Source: Gammaproteobacteria bacterium (GTDB lineage: Bacteria; Pseudomonadota; Gammaproteobacteria; Ga0077536). From it: a DNA stretch of 39,191 bases. The stretch covers positions 1 through 39,191 of the forward strand of contig JAIEQK010000310.1 of NCBI GenBank assembly GCA_019747795.1. Direction: 5' to 3'. The position numbers and the translations under genes were made by a program. Below, piece by piece: positions 1 to 9,455 of this stretch. The notes under the pieces are model-generated. The model saw only the letters and a list, made by a program, of their open reading frames with translations. It was not told the origin of the DNA and did no database searches. How positions within the stretch are numbered: the stretch's first letter is position 1; each line of letters starts with the position of its first letter.

Positions 1-1657
1 CGGGCGCCACCTCCGGCGGCACCATAGTGTCAGCCGGCGGAGCGCCTGGCGGCGCGCCCGGAAGCGCGGGCTGCGTGCGCGAGAGCGCCTGGCCGCCGGC
101 GCCCATGCCGCCGCCCATCAGCGCGCCGATGAAGGCCGCCTCGCCCACGCCGGACAGCAGCTCCTGGTTCTGGTCGTACACCGCCTTGCCGATGTTGCTG
201 ACCACTTCCTGAAGCGCTTCCGTGCTGCCCTCCAGGCCCGCCTGCTTCGCGCCCTCGATGGCGATGCGGCGGAGCATGGGCTTGGTAGCGAACTCGCCCA
301 CCACAGCCTCGCCGAACGCCTTCTTCAGCGCCGGCACCTGGCGCATGAGGTTCGAGATCGGCAGCGTCTCCAGCACCGCGTTGACCACGCCGACGGCCTG
401 GGCCGTCATGGCCGCGTCCTCGGGCGAGCCCGCGACCTTCAGCAGCTCGTCGTAGGAGAAGCCCGACTCCAGCAGGTAGGTGGTGCCGAACGCCGCGGCG
501 TTGGCGCCCGCCATCCCGGCGGCCGCGCCGCCCGCGACACCAGCGGCCATGCCCACGGCCAGGTTGGGCGTGTTCTCGCCGATGGCGCGCGCGAACCAGG
601 CGCCGCGGGTGCGCGGATCGGCAATCAGCTCGGTCCACGGCCGGCTCACCAGCTCGGGCGCGCGCTCCCACTGCGGGTTCCGCTTCAGCACGTCCTCGGC
701 GTACTTCGTGATCTCGGCGCCGCCGGCCTTGATCGCGGCGGCCGGCGCTTCGCCGGTCAGCAGGCCGAACGTGGGGCTGGACTCGATCGTCTCGCGCGCC
801 TTGCCGATCTGCTGCTCGACCCACGCCTCGCGCTTCTTGGCGAGCGCCGCATCCAGCACCTCCGGCGGCGGCTCTGCGCCTGGCACGTCGGCGTAGGCGG
901 GCTCAGCCAGGACGGACTGCTTGCGCCACTCCTTGGCCGCTTTCTCGCGCTCCTCGGGCGACAGCTGGACGCGGCGCTGCGCCTCCTCTGCCACGTTGTC
1001 GCGGAACACGCGCCCGTAGAAGTCGCGCGTCGGCCCCATGACGGAATCGAACGCGCGCCCGGCCGCTTCCATGCCGCGGCCGATGCCCTTTATCGCCTGC
1101 ACGCTGCCCTGCGCGAGCGCGGGGCCCAGGTTGCCGGTGAAGCCGTCCTCGACGCTCCGCGGCGCCAGCTCTTCGAGGTAGGCGCGCTCGATGGCCTGGC
1201 CGGTCGTCAGGCCGCGCCGCACGCGCCCGGACAGCGAATTCGGATCGGTCAGCGGCTGTTCATCGACGACGGACCACGGGTCTTCGTTCTCTTCGTACTG
1301 CTGCCTGATCCACGACGCCTCGCGATCGATCTGCGGGTGCTCGCGGAGCATGTAGTCGACTTCGGCGTCGTCCACCGTGTCGTAGGACTGGAACGGCTGC
1401 CCGGTGTCGGGATCGACGTCGTTCGAGCGGCGCGCGATGTCCTGCGCTTCCTCGGCCGAATACTTCTGTCCGCCATACATGGTGGGGATGTTGGTCGGCC
1501 GGCCCTCGTTGATGTCCGGGTCTGTGACCGTCATTTCGAGGTGCGTGGAGATCGATCCGTCCGGGTTCATCACCACGGGACGGCCGTTCTTCATGCGGCC
1601 GATGATCTGCGGTTCGAGCGGTCCTTCGCCGACGACGTCCCACTCGTTGACGGCCAT
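1..1657 (-). CDS. Large internal virion/tail-associated protein, C-terminus beyond the window
   Basis: The frame is open from an ATG at 1657 to the left edge, giving 552 codons without a stop, so the gene is cut by the window. The N-terminal 130 residues are acidic and polar, with short motifs such as GRPTNIPTMYGG and DPDTGQPFQSYD. Middle residues are charged and helical. A Gly/Ala-rich hydrophobic stretch lies at about residues 360-395. A long, partly hydrophobic protein at the end of a podovirus structural operon usually is an ejected internal virion protein, sometimes with a lysozyme domain, but no catalytic domain is visible in this part. The start abuts the TAA of the upstream gene. The role is inferred from position and composition. 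Confidence 0.8.
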   Translation of the reverse strand, partial: MAVNEWDVVGEGPLEPQIIGRMKNGRPVVMNPDGSISTHLEMTVTDPDINEGRPTNIPTMYGGQKYSAEEAQDIARRSNDVDPDTGQPFQSYDTVDDAEVDYMLREHPQIDREASWIRQQYEENEDPWSVVDEQPLTDPNSLSGRVRRGLTTGQAIERAYLEELAPRSVEDGFTGNLGPALAQGSVQAIKGIGRGMEAAGRAFDSVMGPTRDFYGRVFRDNVAEEAQRRVQLSPEEREKAAKEWRKQSVLAEPAYADVPGAEPPPEVLDAALAKKREAWVEQQIGKARETIESSPTFGLLTGEAPAAAIKAGGAEITKYAEDVLKRNPQWERAPELVSRPWTELIADPRTRGAWFARAIGENTPNLAVGMAAGVAGGAAAGMAGANAAAFGTTYLLESGFSYDELLKVAGSPEDAAMTAQAVGVVNAVLETLPISNLMRQVPALKKAFGEAVVGEFATKPMLRRIAIEGAKQAGLEGSTEALQEVVSNIGKAVYDQNQELLSGVGEAAFIGALMGGGMGAGGQALSRTQPALPGAPPGAPPADTMVPPEVAP

Positions 1658-2911
1658 TTACTCCACCTGCACCGGCTGGCCGTTGATCAGCGTCCACACC
1701 TGGCCATTGCGGAAGCGCGTGCCGACGCCTTCCTTCAGCTGGCCGACCATGGCGTCGGGGAGGGTGGCGCCAGGCTGCGCCGCGCCAGGCTGGGCGGCCG
1801 CGGGCTGTCCCGGCGCCGGCCCCGGCGTCGTGGGCGGGATGCCCAGGTGGCGCTGCTTGAAGTCCTGGACCATGGCCGTGATCTGCTCGCGCGCCTGCGC
1901 CAGGCGCTCGGGATTCCGCGCCACAGAAGAGTCGATCATCTTCGCGGTGATGGCCTGCTCGTAGGCCATGACGGCGCGCATCGGGTCGTTGTTGCGCCCG
2001 CCGATCGCCTTCGCGCGCTCGGCCGCGCCGCGCGCGTAGCGCTGCTCGCGAGTCTCCCCCGCCTTGGGGGGGCCAGCAAACGCCTCGACGTCCTTTATCA
2101 GCGCGCTCTGCCCGCCGCGCTCGGAGCCCTTGAAGGTCGGGGTGAGGCCGCGCTGCGGACCCGCCGGCGCGGCGCCGGCGGGCGCCGGGTCAGCGGGCGC
2201 TGCGCCGCCTTCAACCGTCACCGGGCGCATGGTTTCACCGCGCACGGCATAGAGCCCGCCGTCGTCGCCCACCTTGTAGGCCGGCGCGCGGCGCCTCTCG
2301 GCGCGGTCTTCACGGGCGATGGCGCGCTCTTCGGCGCGGTCCTCCCGGTCGATCAGGCGCTGCTCTTCGGCGTCGCGCTCGCGCTGCTTCCGCTTCTCCT
2401 CGATGTACTCCTTCGGGTCGGCCATGTAGCTCGCCATGCCGGCCACCTGCTCCAGGTCCAAATCCTTCGCTACGCGGCCGTTTCCGAAGTCCAGCGTGAA
2501 CTTCTTCGTCGCCGGGTCGCGGTTGATCACCACCTTGTTGCCGTCGGGGTATCGCTCGTTGTACAGGCTTTCCAGGCCCTTGTAGTCCTCGCCGTCGGTG
2601 GCGATCAGCCGGCCCATCACGTCGTCCAGCTCGCGCGTGAACTGCTTGTGCTCCTGCTCGTCCTCGGCCTCTTCCAGGCGGATGTTGCCCAGCTTCATGC
2701 TCTGGTCGTGCGACTGCTTCGCGCGCCCCTCTCGGTCCTTGGCCCGGAGCGCTTCTTCGCTCGCGCGCGCGTCTGCGTTCTGCGCGCGGATCTCGGCGTT
2801 CGCCTTGTACTGGTCGTCCACGCGCTGGCGCTTCTGCCGGTCAAGATCGTCCAGGCCCTCGCTCAGGCCGCGGGCCGCACCTGCGATAAGGTAAGGAGTA
2901 GAAAAGCTCAT
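1658..2911 (-). CDS. Coiled-coil internal virion protein, putative
   Basis: This 417-residue protein is highly charged. Residues about 25-100 and 165-205 are rich in Arg, Glu, Asp and Ala with heptad-like spacing, for example EERAIAREDRAERRRA, suggesting long coiled coils. A Pro/Ala/Gly-rich linker lies near residues 235-255, and a second one of the same type near 350-380 precedes a short C-terminal domain ending PVQVE. It sits between two other putative internal virion proteins, so it is probably a structural or ejected core component. No enzymatic motif was seen and I do not recognise a named family. Confidence 0.8.
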   Translation of the reverse strand: MSFSTPYLIAGAARGLSEGLDDLDRQKRQRVDDQYKANAEIRAQNADARASEEALRAKDREGRAKQSHDQSMKLGNIRLEEAEDEQEHKQFTRELDDVMGRLIATDGEDYKGLESLYNERYPDGNKVVINRDPATKKFTLDFGNGRVAKDLDLEQVAGMASYMADPKEYIEEKRKQRERDAEEQRLIDREDRAEERAIAREDRAERRRAPAYKVGDDGGLYAVRGETMRPVTVEGGAAPADPAPAGAAPAGPQRGLTPTFKGSERGGQSALIKDVEAFAGPPKAGETREQRYARGAAERAKAIGGRNNDPMRAVMAYEQAITAKMIDSSVARNPERLAQAREQITAMVQDFKQRHLGIPPTTPGPAPGQPAAAQPGAAQPGATLPDAMVGQLKEGVGTRFRNGQVWTLINGQPVQVE

Positions 2912-2918
2912 AGTGTCA

Positions 2919-3633
<715 letters not shown>

Positions 3634-3644
<11 letters not shown>

Positions 3645-4101
3645 CGCCAAGCCCTCGCACAAAGTCCTCGAACGGTTCGTCGTTCAAGAGATCCAGCCGA
3701 ATGTCCAGGGACACCTCGCGCATCCACTCGTAGCCACCGACAATGCCCGCGCTCGCGATCGCCACCTCGCCGACCAGGTCGCGCAGCACATACGCGAGGA
3801 TGAGGTGGTCCTTGCCGCCCAACTCGATCAGCTTGTTGCTGTCCAGCCAGGCGTTGATGCCCATGCGGACCAGGATGTGCAGCGCGGCGAAGTGCTCCTG
3901 GTAGAACGGATCGACCGCCAGGTGCAGCAGCGCGCCCTCGAAAGCGCGGTTGATGTCGTCGGCTGTCACCGGCCTGTCGCCGTCCACCAGGTCGTCCCAC
4001 ACCTGGCACAGGGACGAGAACGTGGCGACGAAGTCGATCGCCGGTCGGTAACCCTTCAGGAAGTAGTTCAGCCGCTCGGTCTGGAACTCGGGGCTTGCCA
4101 T
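3634..4101 (-). CDS. Conserved-type phage protein of unknown function in the tail module
   Basis: The 155-residue product begins MASPEFQTERLNYF and is a mostly helical soluble protein with many aromatic residues and no membrane segment. A GTG one codon upstream (4104) is an alternative start. The ATG overlaps the upstream TGA by one base, consistent with translational coupling. It lies between a fibre-like gene and the internal virion protein genes, so an assembly or minor structural role is plausible, but I do not recognise the family. Confidence 0.75.
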
Positions 4102-5300
4102 CACCGCTTCCCGACCACGCTGGCTTCGCCGCTCACGAACGTATTCGAGCCCGTGACACCCAGGCGGATGCCGTCGAGCACGCTCGTCGGGGAGGCGGTA
4201 TCGAAGTCGACGATGCCGCTCACGGACACCGACGCGCCTATGCCGGTCAGCGTCAGCTCGCCGCTAGCGGCCCACACGTCGCCGCCAGGTATGGCGGCCG
4301 CAATGGCTCGCTTGAAAACGATCAGCCCAGACAGAGAATTCCCTGAGCCGCCAATGTTGGCTCGGAAGCCATTGCCGGAGAAGTTGTTCGTCGGCAGAAC
4401 GCCGTTGTTGACCGTCGCGCTGCGCGACACGTAGCTGGCGGTCTGCCAGCCGCCCTGGCGTCTGAACTGAATCAGAAGATCGTCCGTGCCGCTCAGCTTC
4501 ACGCCGTTGAGGATGAGATCGACTTCGTAATAGCCTTCGCCGCTCAGGCCGGTCGCCCCCAGAGTGATGGGGGCCGCGCCAGATAGGCTCTGGTTCTGCA
4601 CAAAGGACTGGAACTTGGCGTCCTTCTGCGTCGCCGGCGGGCTCGCCGCATAGGTGTAGCTGATGAGGCGCCACTTCCCGGCCAGGTACTCGTAGAACAC
4701 TGCCACGTCGCCGGCCGCGGTGGTGATGTGCAGGCCGCCCGGCAGCACCAGGTCAGTCGCGTGGTGGAACAGCCGGGCCGCGCCGTCGAACTGGAAGACC
4801 ACGATCGAGCCGACGCCCTTCGTGTTCATCGTGTTGATCGTGGCCGTGCCGGTGATGTCGAAAATGTTGCCGGGGATGTCGATCGCAAGCGCCGATGCGC
4901 TGGCGACGTCCGCCCCCACCTGGAACGAGACAGACCCCGTGAAAGCCCCGCCGCTCGAAGGCATCGACGCGGCCTGGGCGGCGATGATGTCCAGGATGTC
5001 CTGCGCGGTCAGGCGGACGGACAGCGCGGCGCCGGCGGTGAACGCCAGCTTCGAGGTGCCTTCCTGCGCGCGCACCGCGGTGAGCGAGTCGTTCGTGCGG
5101 CTGGTGACCTTCATGATCTCGAAGGTCTTGTCCGGCTTGATGACGAACAGCTTGAAATACTTGCCGCCCGCCGTGCTCGGGAACTTCAGATTGCCGTCAC
5201 CCGGCGTCATGGAGAACGTCGCCGGGTCGTCGACGTTGTTGATCGAGCCGACCAGCAAGGACTTGGCGACGTTGGTCAGATTCAGATCGGTGATGGCCAT
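4101..5300 (-). CDS. Tail fibre-like structural protein
   Basis: This 399-residue protein starts with a domain (residues 1-110) resembling phage fibre N-termini: MAITDLNLTNVAKSL, then short beta-rich stretches such as FKLFVIKPDKTFEIMKVT. The middle has the pattern AGDVAVFYEYLAGKWRLISY, common in fibre and neck-type beta modules. The C-terminal half is Gly/Ser/Thr/Asn-rich and beta-prone, consistent with a trimeric receptor-binding or decorating fibre. It is coupled to the upstream small gene by a one-base overlap (start A of ATG shared with the stop). No chaperone or catalytic motif was noted. The fibre call rests on composition and place in the tail operon. Confidence 0.7.
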   Translation of the reverse strand: MAITDLNLTNVAKSLLVGSINNVDDPATFSMTPGDGNLKFPSTAGGKYFKLFVIKPDKTFEIMKVTSRTNDSLTAVRAQEGTSKLAFTAGAALSVRLTAQDILDIIAAQAASMPSSGGAFTGSVSFQVGADVASASALAIDIPGNIFDITGTATINTMNTKGVGSIVVFQFDGAARLFHHATDLVLPGGLHITTAAGDVAVFYEYLAGKWRLISYTYAASPPATQKDAKFQSFVQNQSLSGAAPITLGATGLSGEGYYEVDLILNGVKLSGTDDLLIQFRRQGGWQTASYVSRSATVNNGVLPTNNFSGNGFRANIGGSGNSLSGLIVFKRAIAAAIPGGDVWAASGELTLTGIGASVSVSGIVDFDTASPTSVLDGIRLGVTGSNTFVSGEASVVGKR

Positions 5301-5545
5301 CAGTCCTGCACCTGCTCCAGAAGCTCGTTGTAACGGGCCGCGAGCGTGTTCAGATCGCTCACAACCTTGTTGTAGTCGGCGGCGGTGGGAGCCGGGCCAG
5401 CGGCGTCGAGCAGCACAGACGTCAGGCCCGCGCGCTGCGCCTTGCGGCCGCGGCGGCCGGCGATGATCTCGACCACGGTCTGGATGCGGCTTGCCCAGCC
5501 TTCCGTCAGCTCAGTGCGACCGATGCCTGGCTTGACCGCACTCAT
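5300..5545 (-). CDS. Small phage protein between nozzle and fibre genes
   Basis: The 81-residue product (MSAVKPGIGRTELTE...) has a basic middle segment GRRGRKAQR and a helical C-terminus with heptad-like Leu spacing (LNTLAARYNELLEQV). It overlaps both neighbours by one to four bases, so it is part of the tail translation chain. A short C-terminal coiled coil suggests an oligomeric connector or attachment protein for the adjacent fibre, but this is inference. Confidence 0.7.
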   Translation of the reverse strand: MSAVKPGIGRTELTEGWASRIQTVVEIIAGRRGRKAQRAGLTSVLLDAAGPAPTAADYNKVVSDLNTLAARYNELLEQVQD

Positions 5546-7905
5546 CGGGCGGCCAGCTCGCTCATCGTCGGCGCCACCTGGACGCTCTGCACCTTGACGT
5601 TGCCGGTCATGCGGATCTCGTGCACGCCGTGGTCTTTGCCGTCCGGGAGGCGAAACGGCAGCGAGGCGGAAACCTGGGTGCTGTAGATCAAACTCCCATC
5701 CCCGTACAGCTCGAAGGTGAGCCTATTCAACTCCCCGCTGAGCATGTCCGTCAGCTCGTCGTCGCCGATTGCCAGGTCGCCGATCGCCGCCTCGCCGATC
5801 TCGCCGAACAGGTCGCCCACCTCCATCGCGCCGGTCGGGGTGCCGGCGATCACCGCGGCATTCGCAGCCTCGGCCGCGGCATTGGCCGCCGCGATGGCGG
5901 CCGACTCAGCCGCGTCCACGATGGGGTCGAACTCGACCTTGGCCGCCTTGTACTGCACGGGCATGGGCTCCACCCGCTTCAGGCTCCGCCACTCGAATAT
6001 CTGGCGGTAGGCGTCGTCGGCGTCCCACTGGCTTATGCCGTCGTCGTTCACGATGTAGGCCAGGCCGGTTTCCGCATCGAACCAGGCGCCCGCGACCACG
6101 AAGTCGTTCGTGCTGATCGCCCCGCGCACGTCGCTTGGGTCGAAGATGATCGCGCCGCCCACCTCGGCCGAGACGGGCCAGAAGCCGTAGTAGCGGCCCT
6201 CGAACTCCATGGAGAACATCGAGTCGCTATCCACGCCGGTCTGCCAGGACTCGCGGTCGTAGAAAATCTCGGTGATGAGGCGCGTGCCGCCGACGGCGTC
6301 CATGGCCAGGCCGCGATCGGTGGCAAACAGCACCCCGAAGGCGCTGCCGCTGACGATTGAGCGCTTCGAGACGCAGGGGTAAACCTCTTTTCCGCGCTCC
6401 AGCGCCAGCGCCTCGGGGTGAAACCCGTTCAGGCTGTAGGGGATGGCCGTGGTCAGCGCGGACAGCGTCGACCCGTAGTTGCCCAGCCCCACGATCGGGA
6501 AGTCGGTCGTCTTCCGGTAGCGCGTCGGCCAGGCGTAGGGCGCGAACGGCTCCGAGAAACACAGCTCGTTCGTGCCCTCGCGGAACGCGGCGAAGAAGCC
6601 GCCAGGCATCGACACGATGCCGACCAGGTCGCCGGGCGGCATGTCCCAGGCCGATCCGACGATGTCGGGGTCTTGGGTGCGCAGGATCTCGCCCAGCTGC
6701 TCGGGCCGCTTCGTGTCGGTGTAGCTGGTGGTGGCGACCGGGATCTCATCCACGAACCGGTAGTCCTGGCCGTTGACGCCGGACAGCACGCGGTAGATGC
6801 GCTTCACCATGTTCGTCACGTTGTAGGGCGCGACGCGCGTCCAGGTGCCGCCGGCGGTGTAAACCTGGACCGTGGTCAGCGCCACGCGGAACATGGCGAG
6901 GATGACCGTGCCGGCGGTGTCCGCGGTCGTGCCTTCGTTGCCGCCGACGGATGCGTAGGTGATCGCCCGCGTCGTGGTGTTCACGCCGGTCAGCGTGACG
7001 TTGCCGTTGTAGCCGGCGCCGCCCAGGCCCGACACCACCACCACCTGGCCGACCGCCAGGCCGGACACGCTCTCCAGCACCACCGTCGCGACGTTGGCGT
7101 TTCGCGCGCGGGACACGGTGCGCGAGGTGCGGTTGACCGCGGCCGTCACCTGGCGCGTGCCGTTCAGATCAGTCATGCCGCCCACGCTCGCCAGCGTGAC
7201 CCTGTGAAACTGCCGCAGCCAGTGCAGCGCCGAGCAGTAGACCGTCACGACGCCGGAAGCGTGCGTCGCGCCGATGATGCTGCCGGTGTTCAGCGGCGCG
7301 GTGTCCATGCCGGACAGCGGCCAAGAGCCATTGGGCGTGCCGCTCTGCACGCCGGACGGCGGCGACGGCGCCGACTCCCAGCCCCACGCATCGGCGAAGG
7401 TGTAGACGTATGCGCGGGTTTCCGTGGTGCCAGTGCCGCCGGACGGCGTGCCCAGCAACGGCGAAGTGATCGGCGGGTGTATCCCCAGCGCATAGAAGCC
7501 GCGCGGGTAATCGGTGGCCACGGCCTCGCCGTAGCCGCCGGGGTAGTTGTTCGATCCGTCGATGGTGTCGGTCTTCGCCGCGGACAGCTCCGCGTGCGTG
7601 ACGCGCGGCTCACCGTCGCCGGTGTAGAACAGCTTCTTCGTGGTGTCGCCGGCGACGGGCCCGCGCACCGCGTTGACGTCAGCCGCCCAGTGCAGCCAGT
7701 AGTCCACGCTCAGGTAGGGCAGGCGGTAGATCGACTGGATCGCGCCCGGCTTGGTGAGCACCTGGATCAGCTTCGGCTTCTTCAGGGACTGGAGCACGCC
7801 GTTCCACAGCTTGCAGTTCACCGCGACTTGCGCGGCCGCCTGCGGCAGCATCTTCGGGTCGACGCGCGGCACCAGGCCGCCGAACGCTCGAATATCCCAG
7901 ATCAC
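5542..7905 (-). CDS. Tail nozzle / tail tubular protein B-like, putative
   Basis: This 787-residue protein uses GTG at 7905 (V/M-I-W-D-I-R). The opening, with FGGLVPRVDPKMLP, resembles podovirus proteins of about 600-900 residues that form the tail tube nozzle. The body is beta-rich with Trp- and Tyr-rich blades and an Ig-like repeat region around residues 200-320, where VTLTGVNTTTRAITYAS recurs in related form. An Ala-rich helix near residues 660-690 precedes the C-terminus. It follows the spanin genes directly: its start lies between the Rz1 and Rz stops. The nozzle role is inferred from size, composition and the podovirus gene set. Confidence 0.72.
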   Translation of the reverse strand: MIWDIRAFGGLVPRVDPKMLPQAAAQVAVNCKLWNGVLQSLKKPKLIQVLTKPGAIQSIYRLPYLSVDYWLHWAADVNAVRGPVAGDTTKKLFYTGDGEPRVTHAELSAAKTDTIDGSNNYPGGYGEAVATDYPRGFYALGIHPPITSPLLGTPSGGTGTTETRAYVYTFADAWGWESAPSPPSGVQSGTPNGSWPLSGMDTAPLNTGSIIGATHASGVVTVYCSALHWLRQFHRVTLASVGGMTDLNGTRQVTAAVNRTSRTVSRARNANVATVVLESVSGLAVGQVVVVSGLGGAGYNGNVTLTGVNTTTRAITYASVGGNEGTTADTAGTVILAMFRVALTTVQVYTAGGTWTRVAPYNVTNMVKRIYRVLSGVNGQDYRFVDEIPVATTSYTDTKRPEQLGEILRTQDPDIVGSAWDMPPGDLVGIVSMPGGFFAAFREGTNELCFSEPFAPYAWPTRYRKTTDFPIVGLGNYGSTLSALTTAIPYSLNGFHPEALALERGKEVYPCVSKRSIVSGSAFGVLFATDRGLAMDAVGGTRLITEIFYDRESWQTGVDSDSMFSMEFEGRYYGFWPVSAEVGGAIIFDPSDVRGAISTNDFVVAGAWFDAETGLAYIVNDDGISQWDADDAYRQIFEWRSLKRVEPMPVQYKAAKVEFDPIVDAAESAAIAAANAAAEAANAAVIAGTPTGAMEVGDLFGEIGEAAIGDLAIGDDELTDMLSGELNRLTFELYGDGSLIYSTQVSASLPFRLPDGKDHGVHEIRMTGNVKVQSVQVAPTMSELAAR

Positions 7906-8318
7906 TCAGGCGCCCTCGCCTCGGGATGCGCCGCCATCCACTCGGCGAGCGCCGCCGCGCGGCCGTTGCACGTCCTCAGCTCGCGCCGGGTCGCCCGCCA
8001 CACCTGCACGATGTCCTCGGTCGTGTCGCCCGCCAGCACCGGCACCGGCTGCTGCGTCGCCAGGTGCGCCGGCGGGCGCAGCCACTCCGTCACCGTCTTC
8101 GTCTGCACAGGGGCCGGCGTCCCGCAGGCAGTCATACAGCTCGCCAGGCATGCGAGTATCGAGAAACGCGCGAACGTCAGGACGCTCTCGCGCCAGCGCT
8201 GCGCGCGCCTGCTCGCCGCGGTCGTGCTCGCGGACTGCCGCGCGGGCGGCCGCTTCGGCGGATGCCAGGGCGCGATCTGCGTCTTCGCGCTGAGCCTTGA
8301 GCTGGCCGATGGTTGCAT
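7902..8318 (-). CDS. Rz1: Rz1-like outer-membrane spanin lipoprotein, nested in Rz
   Basis: The frame is offset within the Rz gene. It carries a hydrophobic segment ending in a lipobox-like ILACLASCMTAC (residues 54-65), where LASC or MTAC could be processed and lipidated. A Pro-containing periplasmic part with two more helical stretches follows. This is the plan of an o-spanin, which pairs with Rz to fuse inner and outer membranes at lysis. The exact start is unclear: the ATG at 8318 leaves a 44-residue pre-signal stretch, and the only closer candidate is a CTG at residue 47, so the mature N-terminus is better supported than the start. The stop lies four bases beyond the Rz stop. Confidence 0.72.
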   Translation of the reverse strand: MQPSASSRLSAKTQIAPWHPPKRPPARQSASTTAASRRAQRWRESVLTFARFSILACLASCMTACGTPAPVQTKTVTEWLRPPAHLATQQPVPVLAGDTTEDIVQVWRATRRELRTCNGRAAALAEWMAAHPEARAPE

Positions 8319-8472
8319 CTTTGGCCTCCAGGTTGTCGCGGGCGGTCTGCATGGCCTGGGCGTGCTGCGCGGCCTCGGCGGCGCGCGCCTGGCGCTGGTG
8401 TTGCCAGTCCCACGTCACGTAGGCCGCGATGACGATCAGCGCGACGGTGGCGTAGGTCTGGAACGGGACCAT
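7906..8472 (-). CDS. Rz: Rz-like inner-membrane spanin
   Basis: I place the start at the ATG at 8472, which overlaps the TAA of the upstream gene (TAATG); the frame is open further upstream but that part is an artefact. The N-terminus has one membrane segment (FQTYATVALIVIAAYVTW, residues 3-20). An Ala/Glu/Arg-rich periplasmic coiled coil runs from about 25 to 100, followed by a low-complexity Gly/Ala tail that coincides with the Rz1 coding overlap. This is the classic i-spanin layout, with Rz1 wholly overlapping in another frame. The protein has 188 residues. It works with the neighbouring holin and endolysin candidates in the last step of host lysis. Confidence 0.8.
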   Translation of the reverse strand: MVPFQTYATVALIVIAAYVTWDWQHQRQARAAEAAQHAQAMQTARDNLEAKDATIGQLKAQREDADRALASAEAAARAAVREHDRGEQARAALARERPDVRAFLDTRMPGELYDCLRDAGPCADEDGDGVAAPAGAPGDAAAGAGAGGRHDRGHRAGVAGDPARAEDVQRPRGGARRVDGGASRGEGA

Positions 8473-8777
8473 TACGGCGTGATCACATGCGGGTGCACGA
8501 CGCCCTGCTCCACCAGCCACCGGATCGTGTTGCTCGTGGTGCTGTAGGCGACGGCGTAGGACATCAGGGCGGAGGCCAGCAGAATCACCAGCGTCTCCAC
8601 CACGCGAGAGCGCTTGTTCTCCATGCGGGTGATGTGTAGCTCGGCCCATATCTTGTCGAGGTCGCGGCGGATGTCGCCGATCTCGACTGAGTTGGACTCG
8701 CCCACCGACTTCGCGTTGGCGATCGCTTCGACGGTGCGCAGCGGATCGAGGCGCGGCACCTGGTTCTCTACGCTCAT
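8472..8777 (-). CDS. Small coiled-coil plus membrane-anchor protein, XhlA/holin-like
   Basis: The 101-residue protein has a charged helical N-terminal two-thirds (IGDIRRDLDKIWAELHITR), then one membrane segment (about residues 60-80, VVETLVILLASALMSYAVAY) and a short tail. A soluble coiled coil followed by a single membrane helix is the plan of XhlA-type holin-associated proteins. It sits between the other candidate holin and Rz and overlaps both by one to four bases. A lysis role is inferred from topology and context; it could instead be a holin regulator. Confidence 0.7.
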   Translation of the reverse strand: MSVENQVPRLDPLRTVEAIANAKSVGESNSVEIGDIRRDLDKIWAELHITRMENKRSRVVETLVILLASALMSYAVAYSTTSNTIRWLVEQGVVHPHVITP

Positions 8778-9229
8778 GGCTGGCTTCCTTCAGTGCTTGA
8801 TTCTGGCGGCGACACCACGCGCAATTCCGTCGTGGTGTCTCCAGATCCGAAGTCAGCGGCCAGCGCCGGGCGCTTGGCCTTCAGGTAGTCCATGTAGACC
8901 TTCATGAAGGCCGGGTAGGCCCAGCTGACGAAGAGCGAGTGCCCGAGCGCGCGGTCGAGCGGCCACTGCGCCACCATGACCGTCACCAGCATCGCGCACG
9001 GGAAACAGAAGGCGGCCGCCAGGATGCGAAGCTGCCACTTGCCGAGCTTCGGTTTGCCGGCCCTCTTTCGTGCGTCCTTCGCCAATTCGACGTGCGCGTG
9101 CGCGACGAACGGCGAGACGACGTAGGCGCCGAAGTAGGTGGCCATCGCCGCCAGGTCGATGCCCATCTGCGCCAGGACGGTGTTCAGCGCGGCGAGCGCC
9201 GCGGCGATCTCTTGCAGCCACTGCGCCAT
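8774..9229 (-). CDS. Candidate holin, multi-spanning membrane protein
   Basis: The 151-residue protein has a hydrophobic N-terminal region (about residues 5-42), a basic loop (KDARKRAGKPKLGKW), a clear membrane helix (about 68-92) and a third amphipathic or hydrophobic stretch (about 96-115) before a polar tail. Its place directly before an XhlA-like protein and Rz/Rz1, and after the endolysin candidate, makes it the best main holin candidate. Two or three membrane passes are possible. The ATGA overlap at 8774-8777 couples it to the next gene. Membrane topology is judged by eye. Confidence 0.68.
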   Translation of the reverse strand: MAQWLQEIAAALAALNTVLAQMGIDLAAMATYFGAYVVSPFVAHAHVELAKDARKRAGKPKLGKWQLRILAAAFCFPCAMLVTVMVAQWPLDRALGHSLFVSWAYPAFMKVYMDYLKAKRPALAADFGSGDTTTELRVVSPPESSTEGSQP

Positions 9230-9231
9230 GG

Positions 9232-9453
9232 TCAGTCCTCTTCGATCAATCGAACCAGAAGTTTCGCCTTGACGTATTCGAGAATTCCCAGCCTCGTGAG
9301 GATGTTCTGAGATTTCGACCAGAAGACGTTCACTTCGTCGTCTTTGGTCACGAACACGACAACCTCATCGGGGTTCGTCGCCAGCACTTTTCGCAGCGTA
9401 TCTCCCGCGCACCTCTGGAAGTCTTGCTTGTAGACCTTCAATTCGGCGCTCAT
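9232..9453 (-). CDS. Small protein in the lysis cassette, unknown function
   Basis: The frame is open far upstream, but the real start is the ATG at 9453, two bases from the stop of the upstream gene. This gives 73 residues beginning MSAELKVYKQDFQRCAG. The alternating hydrophobic segment EVVVFVTKDDEVNVFW followed by a helix suggests a small alpha/beta fold. There is no signal peptide or membrane segment. It lies between the endolysin candidate and the holin candidate; its role is not evident. Confidence 0.72.
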   Translation of the reverse strand: MSAELKVYKQDFQRCAGDTLRKVLATNPDEVVVFVTKDDEVNVFWSKSQNILTRLGILEYVKAKLLVRLIEED

Positions 9454-9455
9454 GG

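Noticed and set aside
30-824. 264-codon minus-strand frame at the left edge
   Set aside because: It is the wrong frame of the large virion protein that is open from 1657 to the edge; its composition is Arg/Gly-rich and featureless.
6418-8547. 709-codon plus-strand open frame opposite the nozzle and spanin genes
   Set aside because: Antisense shadow covering several real genes; composition is repetitive Arg/Val/Gly/His and no motif is seen.
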